A stretch of DNA of 64,000 nucleotides, taken from positions 33,189-97,188 of the forward strand of contig JAKEKT010000117.1 of NCBI GenBank assembly GCA_021495925.1, given 5' to 3'. The notes under the pieces are model-generated. The model was not told the origin of the DNA, made no database searches, and was given only the letters and a program-made list of their open reading frames with translations. A program made the translations under genes and the position numbers. How positions within the stretch are numbered: the stretch's first letter is position 1; every line of letters starts with the position of its first letter. Source of the DNA: Diplodia intermedia. Its lineage: Eukaryota > Ascomycota > Dothideomycetes > Botryosphaeriales > Botryosphaeriaceae. Positions 1 through 7,614 of this stretch are shown here, in pieces.

Positions 1-1
1 C

Positions 2-1015
2 GCCGCCGCCGCCTCCTTCCTCGTGTTCCTGGCCAACGGCCGGTACCGCACGCTGGCGGACCGCGCGCTGGGGCTGCGGCTGGCGCCCGCCCAGGCGGGG
101 GTGTCGCGCGAGGTCTCGTTCGAGTACCTCAACCGCCAGCTCGTGTGGCACGCCTTCACCGAGTTCCTGCTGTTCCTGCTGCCGCTCGTCGGCGTCGCGC
201 GGTGGCGGCGCATCGTGGCGCGCGGGTGGAGGGGGGTGCGGGGGTGGTTCGCGGGTGCGCTGGGGCGTCGTGGTGGGGCGGACGGGGATGATGAGGAGGG
301 GGAGAGGGGTGGAGGCAAGGCTGGGGAGTTGGGCTTCTTGCCCGAGAGGACGTGTGCGATTTGCTACGGCGATCAGAATCCCGCTGGGGGCGCGGCGGCG
401 TCGGAGCAGCAGGTGCTGAGCGGTGGTGGCGGCGGCGGCGTGGTCGGCAGCGCGGCGACGGACGTGACGAATCCGTACCAGGCGACGCCGTGCGGCTGCG
501 TGTACTGCTTCGTGTGCCTGGCGCAGCGGATCGAGGCCGAGGAGGGCGAGGGCTGGACGTGCCTAAGGTGCGGCGAGACGGTGAAGGCGTGTCGGCCGTG
601 GGATGGCGACGTCATCGTCGAGCAGCAGAACCAGCAGCACCAGCAACGAGGGGACGTCGGTGGTGGGCGTCCTGCGTCTTCGGGATCGGGTAATGGCGGC
701 GGGAAGAGCGTTGGTTTCGCGACGACGACGACGACGGATGATGAGAAGAGGAGCTTGAGGCAGCTCAGCCCGGCGCCGACGCTGGACGAGAGGGAGGTCG
801 AGGTCGGCGGGACGCTGTCGGCGGATGCCGAGACGGAGCAGAGCTTGCTCGGCAGCAGGGCGTTGGCGGAGAGCGAGGAGTGGGCGAGGGCGAGCAGGAT
901 CGTCGAGGAGGATGAGGATAGCGGGGAGAGCGTTAGCGGGACTAGCAACGGCAGCGAGGATGAGCAGAGCGAGGAGATCGACGAGGAGGAGGACGAGATT
1001 GAGTTTGAGGAGTGA
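2..1015 (+). CDS. PEX2: PEX2-like peroxisomal RING-finger E3 ligase, 3' part (5' end outside window)
   Basis: Peroxin 2 is an integral peroxisomal membrane RING protein that acts with PEX10 and PEX12 as the ubiquitin ligase recycling the import receptor PEX5. The frame is open from base 2, so the gene enters from the left and its start is missing. The fragment carries the end of the membrane domain (FEYLNRQLVWHAF followed by a hydrophobic LLFLLPLVGV segment). A C-terminal RING follows: CAIC at 353-364, then CGC, CFVC and CLRC ligand pairs up to about base 585. A Gly/Ala-rich insert of about 40 residues separates the first Cys pair from the rest of the RING. The last 130 residues are low-complexity and strongly acidic (EEIDEEEDEIEFEE end). 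Family assignment rests on the conserved phrase before the RING and the RING spacing. The gene converges on the next one. Confidence 0.85.
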   Translation, partial: AAAASFLVFLANGRYRTLADRALGLRLAPAQAGVSREVSFEYLNRQLVWHAFTEFLLFLLPLVGVARWRRIVARGWRGVRGWFAGALGRRGGADGDDEEGERGGGKAGELGFLPERTCAICYGDQNPAGGAAASEQQVLSGGGGGGVVGSAATDVTNPYQATPCGCVYCFVCLAQRIEAEEGEGWTCLRCGETVKACRPWDGDVIVEQQNQQHQQRGDVGGGRPASSGSGNGGGKSVGFATTTTTDDEKRSLRQLSPAPTLDEREVEVGGTLSADAETEQSLLGSRALAESEEWARASRIVEEDEDSGESVSGTSNGSEDEQSEEIDEEEDEIEFEE

Positions 1016-1290
1016 TTTAGCCACGTCACGAGCGCGAGTGAAGATGAGCGAAGGAAGTTTTGGACCGATTTCACAACACCCAAGGGCTTTGACTGTGTGT
1101 CTGTTCTACCATCGACCCATCTATCTAAGAACGATGACGGAAAAGCGTAGGTAGTCGTATTAATTGATACCCCCTCCCTCCACAACGAGCAGCAGTACAA
1201 CTCCTCGCCCCGCAGTCCGTCCGCAGTCCACCAACTCTCTCACCAACTCTCTCACCAACCCCCCCTCAAACAAAAAAACAAAAAATCAAC

Positions 1291-1860
1291 TCAACCCCGC
1301 CCCGCCCTCTCCACCGCCCTCTCCCCCGCCCTCCTCCTCACCTCCACCACCTTCGCCCTCTCCCTCTCCACCTCCGCCTCCCTCTCCCTCACCGCCTCCC
1401 TCTCCGCCTCCCTCTCCCTCTCCTCCGCCGCCCGCCGCCCCCGCCTCGTCGACGTCAGCCGCCGCCACCGCCCCTTCCACCGCGCCTTCCACGCGGCGAC
1501 GCGCTCGAACGCCTCCAACGCCTTTACCACGGCGGCGAGGAGGGCGCGGTCGTCGGCGGCGTTGGCGTTGGTGGTTGGGGTGGTTGCGGTTGCGGCGGGG
1601 GTTGGTTTCGGCGGCGGCGGGAGGGAGGAGAGGGTGTGGATTGTTCGGGTGCCGAGGGCGGTGGTGGTGGGCCGCCGCCGCGGCGGCGGCGATGTTTTGG
1701 GGGAGAGGGGGGGCGTGTTGTTGTTGTCTTGACCCATGTTTCCGGTGTGGACTCGGACCGGCTCGTCTAGGCGTCGGCCTGTGGTGTTGTTGAAGGTCGA
1801 GCCCTTGTTGTTGGGGGTTCGACTCGTGTTTTTGTTCGCGGGTTTCGAGGAAGGTGCCAT
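1291..1860 (-). CDS. Small basic hypothetical protein with charged C-terminal coiled coil
   Basis: Single-exon reading frame of 189 residues on the minus strand, facing PEX2 with about 275 bases between the stop codons. I do not recognise the family. The N-terminal 60 residues are Asn/Thr/Pro-rich. Residues about 110-189 are a helical stretch of Arg, Glu and Ala (EREREAEREAVREREAEV region) likely to form a coiled coil or a basic single helix. The start chosen is the ATG at 1860, preceded by an A-rich run on the coding strand; the frame stays open further upstream but that part looks like leader. The plus strand here also has an open Pro-rich frame, so composition alone could produce this ORF. 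Existence as a gene is moderately likely; function unknown. Confidence 0.4.
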   Translation of the reverse strand: MAPSSKPANKNTSRTPNNKGSTFNNTTGRRLDEPVRVHTGNMGQDNNNTPPLSPKTSPPPRRRPTTTALGTRTIHTLSSLPPPPKPTPAATATTPTTNANAADDRALLAAVVKALEAFERVAAWKARWKGRWRRLTSTRRGRRAAEEREREAEREAVREREAEVERERAKVVEVRRRAGERAVERAGRG

Positions 1861-2314
1861 TTTTTTTTTTGAGTGGTGGGGTGGTGGATGTCTTTCGTTT
1901 CGTGAGATGAAGGCGAAGGCCTTTTTTTTATGATCTTCTGGACACGATGGCGGATGGGAGTTTTGACTAACTTGTTGCCTTGAACCACGGTCCAAAGAAG
2001 AAAAACATGCAGAGCAGAGTGTGGATCGGAACTCTGGTTTTTCGGTTGTTGCTGTACCAAGGCTCTGGCCTGCACCCTTACCCTGAGAACCGGTTGCGAA
2101 GTTTTGCGTACCTTCAACTGTGGATAGAGCCAAGGAGCAATTTGTCCGCTGGAAATGCTGCTCCTGGAATACTTTGGTCCTTCACACATGCCTACCTCTA
2201 TGCGGCACACTCTCAGCACAAGATATCGATCCATTAACGTCGTGAATACAATCAAAGTACATGGGCTAACATATATACAGTGAAGAAAGCATCAAAGAGC
2301 CGTCGGCAGCTCGC
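1861..2314. other. Spacer between hypothetical gene and 6PGDH-like gene
   Basis: Holds the presumed promoter of the gene ending at 1291 and the 3' end of the minus-strand 6PGDH-like gene's neighbourhood. A T-rich run sits at 1861-1870. No gene, tRNA or clear motif seen. Confidence 0.5.
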
Positions 2315-3954
2315 TCACGCGATGGAGCTCTTCACCGGCTTCCACTCATAATGATACTTGCCCTCGGTCGGCGCGCCCGTGCCCTCCTCGCCCTTGCGAT
2401 CGTACATGTGGGCGCCGAAGTAATCCAGCTGGGCCTCGGCGAAGCTCGTCGGCAGCTCGGTGCTCGTCTGGTACTTGACGTACTCCAAGCTGGCGGCGAG
2501 CGCGGGCACGACGTGGTCGGCGAGGGTGGCCTTGACGACGACGTCGCGCAGGGCGCCGAAGCACGCCTTGAGCTCGGCCATGACGGTCGGCTGGAAGAGC
2601 GGGTTGATGGAGTCGAGGGCGCGGTGGTGGGCGAAGATGGGGTGCAGCAGCGCGGCGATGTGGTCGGCTTGGATGATGCAGCCGCCGCGCCAGATCTGCA
2701 GGACGGCGCGGTAGTCGATGTTCCAGTGGTTGGCTTGGTTGGCGCGCTCGATGACGTTGATGCCTTGGATGTAGCTGGCCAGGCAGGCGGCGTAGGTGGC
2801 CCGGCGCAACGCTTCGAGGAAGGCTTGCTTGGATTGGCCGCCGGACAGGTCGAGCGGCTGCGGGGCGAAGGCGCCGCCGATGGTTTGCTGGGCTCGCACG
2901 CGCTGGTTGCGGTCGGCGGATGCGAGGCGGAGGTAGTGTGCGGTGGTCAGGGTTGGGGCGGGGATGTGGTGGATGACGGCTTGCTCGTTGCTCCAGATGC
3001 CGGTGCCTTCTTCGCCGGTGATGTCTTGGACGACCTTGTCTTCTACCGTGTCGACGACGTATTCGTCGTTGCGAGACTTGTCCTTTGCACGGCAGATGTC
3101 TGCGCTGATCCAGATTAAGAAGGTCCCTTGCTGCGTGGTGTCAGTGTTGGCACGATGGGTGTTTTCACGGAGAATTACCAGCTCTCCTTCGCTGTTCCAC
3201 TGCTCAAACACGGTCCCAATCTCGTCGTTGCTCATTCCCAGGCCTTTCTTCATAATGTCGTACGCTTCGGAAACGGCGCTGATCATGCCGTGCTCAATGC
3301 CGTTGTGCATCATCTTGACATAATGGCCGGAGCCGCCGGTTCCCGCTTTGCCCACGCAAGGCGTGCCAGCCCTGTCCTTGGCAGCAACCTTCTTCAGCAA
3401 AGGCAGAACCAAATCCAGCGATTCGTCGTCTCCGCCCGGACACATGCTCGGACCCTGTCTCGCGGCCTGGTAGCCCCCGGACACGCCCATGCCGATGTAG
3501 CGCACGCCTCGGGTGTAGCACTTGGCCTGTCTCCTTTCGGTGTTCTGCCAGTGCTCGTTGCCGGCGTCAATGATGATGTCGCCCTTGTCTAGGTACGGCA
3601 TCAGGCCGCCGAGCACCGTGTCGCCGACGGAGCCGTGCGGGAGCGAGAAGACAAAGACCTTGGGGCTGTCCAGGGAGGCGCAGAGAGATTCATAGTTGGC
3701 GTGCTTGTTGACGCTGCCGGCGGGGATGTGCGGGCTGTCCTTGGCCTTCTCAACAATCCTGTCCATTGCTTCCTCGGAGGGGTCCTGCAGCGAGACTTTG
3801 ACGCCGTGCTCGGCGAACAGCAGGGCCATGCCGCCGCCCATGCTGCCGCAGCCGATCATGGCAAGCTAAGAGGGGCTCGTTAGCTTGTCGCTGTTCACGT
3901 TGCACGTGGCATTGCGGGGCACTCTACCTTCTTGATGTCGAGTTGTTGCGCCAT
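2315..3954 (-). CDS. Divergent 6-phosphogluconate dehydrogenase-like oxidoreductase
   Basis: Three exons give 509 residues: 3954-3928, 3865-3179 and 3130-2315. Introns are 3866-3927 (62 bases) and 3131-3178 (48 bases, CACTGAC branch site). The second intron is a multiple of three without a stop, so retention keeps frame. The N-terminal Rossmann fold has GCGSMGGGM. The substrate loop VSGG is present, and the catalytic Lys/His/Glu block reads YVKMMHNGIEHG. The all-helical C-domain ends with DYFGAHMYDRK. Canonical 6PGDH oxidatively decarboxylates 6-phosphogluconate to ribulose-5-phosphate with NADP in the pentose phosphate pathway. Here several phosphate-contacting residues of the family are changed (GTGKW is GTGIW, the Arg before DYFGAH is Leu, IEYG is IEHG). 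The NADP-selective NRT at the end of strand beta-2 reads DPS. I therefore call a 6PGDH-fold paralogue, not the housekeeping enzyme; substrate and cofactor are inferred to differ. Confidence 0.85.
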
Positions 3955-4302
3955 ATTCAGTGGTTTCAGTGAAAATGTACAGATGCACAGGCTGATGTAG
4001 CAGTGAGTTCCCTCCGATCACAGCACAGTCGCGTGCGGCGGCGAACGGGAGCTAAATAGAGGCTGCGGGACCCGCCGCTACATCATCGCTCGGGGTGTGT
4101 GGGGTGAGGTGGGAACGAACCGATATGACGTCAATGTGCTGTAGGGCTGAGCTGCGGGACCACAAGCTTCGTCCGTGCCGTCTTAGCTCCCGCTGCTCGC
4201 GCTTGTCCGACGGAACCACCGACGGTCCTCAGACGTCTTCGTCAAGGTCGTGCCAGCTGTTTTGCGCCGTGAGACCGTGGGTTGCGTGCCAGTGCTGTCA
4301 TG
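3955..4302. other. Promoter side of 6PGDH-like gene
   Basis: Upstream region of the minus-strand dehydrogenase, continuing to 4720 toward the U2 gene. Apart from the tandem repeat listed separately I see no gene or recognisable motif. Confidence 0.5.
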
Positions 4303-4466
4303 TTCGTCGCCAACTGCGTGAACCGTTGTTTGAGCGCACCCTGAGAGAGAGAATGCCTGGTTCTGCAGGTGTGTCCGTCTGTCACTTCGTCGCCAACTGC
4401 GTGAACCGTTGTCCGAGGGCACCCTGAGAGAGAATGCCTCGTTCCGCAGCTGTGTCCGTCTGTCAC
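4303..4466. repeat. Tandem repeat, two copies of about 83 bases
   Basis: Copy 1 runs 4303-4385 and copy 2 4386-4466, both opening with TCGTCGCCAACTGCGTGAAC (offset by one or two bases) and both ending near GTGTCCGTCTGTCAC. They differ at scattered positions and by one GA unit, so the duplication is not brand new. A third start (gtcgtcgc) follows at about 4467 and then diverges. It lies between the 6PGDH-like start and the U2 gene. Confidence 0.85.
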
Positions 4467-4720
4467 GTCGTCGCTGCCGTTCCTGGGACGGTTGCAGATC
4501 AAGCCTCGGGCGCGTGCGTGCTGCCGAATCGTCGCGTGAGTGTCTTGATCACCCACCTGTGCCCACCTGCCGCCCGCCGTTGCCCCTTCGAGCGCGCGCG
4601 CGGGCCTCCCCAGAGACGACCATACCGCTTCGGGCAGCCCAGTGCTCGGGCAACCACTCCCGTGACTCCCGTGATCCGCCGCCGCAGCTGACGGTGCCCG
4701 CCCGGCCGCTGCCCGGCCCC

Positions 4721-4727
4721 ATATAAA
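4721..4727 (+). promoter_or_regulatory. TATA box of the U2 snRNA gene
   Basis: ATATAAAA sits in an otherwise very GC-rich stretch, about 50 bases before the first recognisable U2 bases. It is the obvious core promoter element for the snRNA; other snRNA promoter motifs could not be identified by eye. Confidence 0.6.
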
Positions 4728-4772
4728 AACCCCCAGATTCCTCGCCCAGGACCGCTTCTTCTTTTCTTCTTC

Positions 4773-4962
4773 AGCTCTCTTTGCCTTTTGGCTTAGATCA
4801 AGTGTAGCTAAAGTTCTTTTTAGTTTAATTTCTAGAACGCCCCTACGGGGGCATTTTTTTGATTAAACACTTTTTGGAAACCGCCTCTGGGGCGCTGGGC
4901 TCCGCTCATCTTCAGAGGCACGGTGTCGCCTGTATTGCACTGCCTCGGGCTGACGCGACCAT
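4773..4962 (+). ncRNA. U2 spliceosomal snRNA with altered branch-site flank
   Basis: U2 snRNA pairs with the intron branch site in the spliceosome. The 5' part CTCTCTTTGCCTTTTGGC followed by TTAGATCAAGTGTAG matches the U2 5' domain (stem I loop GCCTTTTGGC). The branch-site core GUAG is at 4804-4807. Stem IIa forms between 4808-4812 (CUAAA) and 4819-4823 (UUUAG). Stem IIb is GCCCC 4839-4843 with GGGGC 4848-4852, closed by a UACG tetraloop. U-rich single strands at 4854-4861 and 4871-4875 (CTTTTTGGA) correspond to the Sm region. Stem III pairs CCTCTG (about 4884-4889) with CAGAGG (4913-4918). Stem IV pairs GTCGC 4925-4929 with GCGAC 4955-4959 around a loop containing TATTGCACTGCCTC, close to the U2B''-binding loop. 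Unusually, the five bases after GUAG are CUAAA instead of the near-universal UAUCU. Both ends are approximate. Confidence 0.85.
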
Positions 4963-6911
4963 CTTTTTCGTTGAGCGATCTTGCCTTGAGCAGGTCCTTG
5001 AGGAAGAAGAGCTTAAGTTAAGAGCCTTGCGCCCTCTTCTCGTGAGTGACGGACTCCTGCGTGATGGCGTCCACGATGGCGTCCTTGCGCTCGCATCATG
5101 GCGTGTCTCACGCAGCCTTTGTCGCGATGGCCGTCTCCTTGGTGTTGAGTGTGTGTGCGCGCGCGTCCGCCATGCTCCAGCGCAACGCCTCACTGACAGG
5201 TTCTGCTGCGGCCCATTGCCTGACTGCGCTGCCATGTCGTGTCTCGCGCTCCCTCATCGCCGTCATGAAGGCGCACTGCTGCTTCAGCGCGTTCCCTTGA
5301 GCCATGGAGCACAAAGTGCTAGCTCAGATCTCGTCGCGCGCGCGGCGCCGCCGGGCATTTTGTGTCGTCGCAGGCCAACAGCGCGGCTGCCCACTCGCCC
5401 GCTCACCCGTCTGCCTCGACGGCTACCACTCTGATTTCTGTCCGTGAAGACCGTCATAGCGATGTTGTTGCGATCCGCGATGATTTCAGTGTCCCAGCCG
5501 GCCATGGAGCCTTCCTCCTCCCTCACCCTACTCGCCACACAAAGAGCCAGCCGCGACGATGACACCGTCTACACAGAGAATGCTGCGCACTCGGATCGCG
5601 ACTGCGACCACAACGCGCTAGGTGAGCTCCGCGCGTCCCATCCCGGGCGACGGGGTTGGCGTTTTACTCCAGACTCACCCGTGTGCGCGACCACAGCGCC
5701 AGCTGGCTGCGATCCGGACAATGCTCCTACACGCACAACGAACACACCAACAAGAGGTGCGCAAGATTCTCTCGCCACTGTGCTCACGAAGGAGACGACA
5801 GCTCACCGAAAAACCAGGGCAGACGAACATCCACGATCAGGCCCCACACACTGCAGGACTTCCTCCTACCGCAACAGACAGCTCACCACCAAACCATCGT
5901 CACATCAACCACTGCTTTCGTCCCGCCACCGCTGTCTCTGCCGTTGCCCCATCGCCGTCGCCATCATTGCCGCCATCATTGCCGCCATCATTGCCGCCGC
6001 CGCCGCCGCCGCCGCCTACACCGCGCGCTCAGTTCGTCGAATCCCCCCTTCAACACGCGCCGCGCCACCTCCTACAATCCAAGCTTCGTGAGCTAGGGAT
6101 AACCTCGAAGATAAGAGACAACCGGGACTTCACGAGCGGCACGGGCAACCTGACGTATAAAGACTGGGGGAGCATGGATGCGACAGCAGCGACAGCAACA
6201 GCACAACATGGAACCATCGGGCGGCACCAACACGCCCCCGAACAAACCGTGAGAAAGGCTCTCTCATGATGGCTTTCTCCCCACCCCCGTTCGGCCTTCC
6301 AATGTAGAGTGGAGAAGCGGGCTGGACTCTTCGGGCAAGTAACCCCACATCGTGCGCTCGGGAAGTGCCCTCGGGTCAGGCTTGCTTCTTATTCTCTCGT
6401 CTGAGAACGTCCATGTTGTCCGAATGACGATCACCACACGGGCCGAGAACCCATTCCTTCCTGGAGCGGTCAGACAAAGGAGCTGGTAAGACTTGGAAAG
6501 GACAGCGTCGCGACCATGCCGGTTGGCTCAAGAGGGTTGGTGGCAAGCGAATGTACCACTACAGGTCCTACACCTGCTTCGGCCTTGCTGGAGATCAGGG
6601 CTCGTCGGACGGGCTGTCGAACGTCATTCCCGTTACGGTGGCCGTTTGGAATACAGCAGAGGCGACCTTGTAGCTGCTCTCGAGTAAAACAGCCGAGAAC
6701 GCAACACAAAGAGGGCTAGCGGAAGACAGGAAATGTGCGAGATGGACGACGGCGAGAACATGACGTGAGGACGAGAATGAGGAGAGAGACGACCAGCCGG
6801 CAGAAGAGCAACACAAGAGAAGATTCATAGTGAGAGAAGAGGAGACTTGAATTCCCTCGGTGATAAGACAAAAAAAATTCAGCTGTGCTGTGCTGCGCTA
6901 TGTTTGTCGCA

Positions 6912-6956
6912 GGCTAAGCTGGGCTAAGCTGGGCTGGGCTAGGCTAGGCTGGGCTT
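6912..6956. repeat. Pentamer repeat, GGCTA/GGCTG type
   Basis: About nine imperfect GGCTA or GGCTG units (aggctaagctgggctaagct and onward) in tandem; simple-sequence DNA between genes. Confidence 0.8.
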
Positions 6957-7073
6957 GTAGAGTAAGTAGATATACAGGCCCACCTTGAGCAAGCTTGCCC
7001 AAGGAGGAGGGGAGGCAGCAGGTAAAGTAGCGACGTTGGACGACGCCGAATTGTGCTCGCTGGATGATCAAAC

Positions 7074-7098
7074 CGAGAGAGACAGAGACAGAGACAGA

Positions 7099-7149
<51 letters not shown>
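7074..7149. repeat. Compound microsatellite (GAGACA)n-(CA)n-(GA)n
   Basis: Starts as GAGAGA/GACAGA units, passes into about nine CA units, then about 17 GA units. Simple-sequence repeat in the spacer downstream of the M28 peptidase gene. Confidence 0.9.
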
Positions 7150-7150
<1 letters not shown>

Positions 7151-7614
7151 CCTAAACCAATCCTCATCACTCTCAAAACTCACCAGACCCAAAAAGGAAA
7201 CCATCCAGAGCAACACGTCAAGACACCTCAACAGCATCGCTCCTTCTCTCTTCTTTCCCAGGAAGAAAATTCGATTTGAAACTTTATGTATGCGACTTTC
7301 TCTTCTCGTCCAACCTCCAAGGGCCACCTAACACAAGACGCCCGCAGACGATCCGTCTACCCGAGTCCGTCGTGCCACATGAAATCCAAAAAAAAAAAAA
7401 AAAAACGGGATGAAACGCTGCATGCAAATTGATGATAATCCAACGAGTGTTACAATCCCCCCTCCCCAAAACCTCCCCAAGCCAAGCCGTACATATCCCG
7501 AGAAAAAAAAACCCCCCCAGGATCGGTCGATCCATCATCACATCATCCACCACCAATCCCTCCCTCTTCCTCCCCCAATCCACCCACCCTTTTATCCCCA
7601 ACCCTAACACTAAC

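Larger units (their letters stand above)
4963..7614. other. Long gene-poor spacer after U2
   Basis: Several overlapping open frames exist on both strands but none shows a known domain. A stretch rich in TCATTGCCGCCA units lies at about 5962-6010. The segment 5019-5314 on the minus strand reads like helical coding sequence broken by stops (see findings). The right end carries microsatellites, an A-run at 7387-7404 and the 3' side of the M28 peptidase gene. Confidence 0.5.

Noticed and set aside
1164..1793. Pro/Ser-rich plus-strand frame
   Set aside because: Translation is almost pure Pro-Ser simple sequence opposite the charged coiled-coil frame; the minus strand is the better candidate.
5444..6269. 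Three overlapping plus-strand frames of 146-215 codons
   Set aside because: All three frames are open at once and none has a domain; they end in triplet-repeat-derived Ala or Pro runs, so composition explains them.
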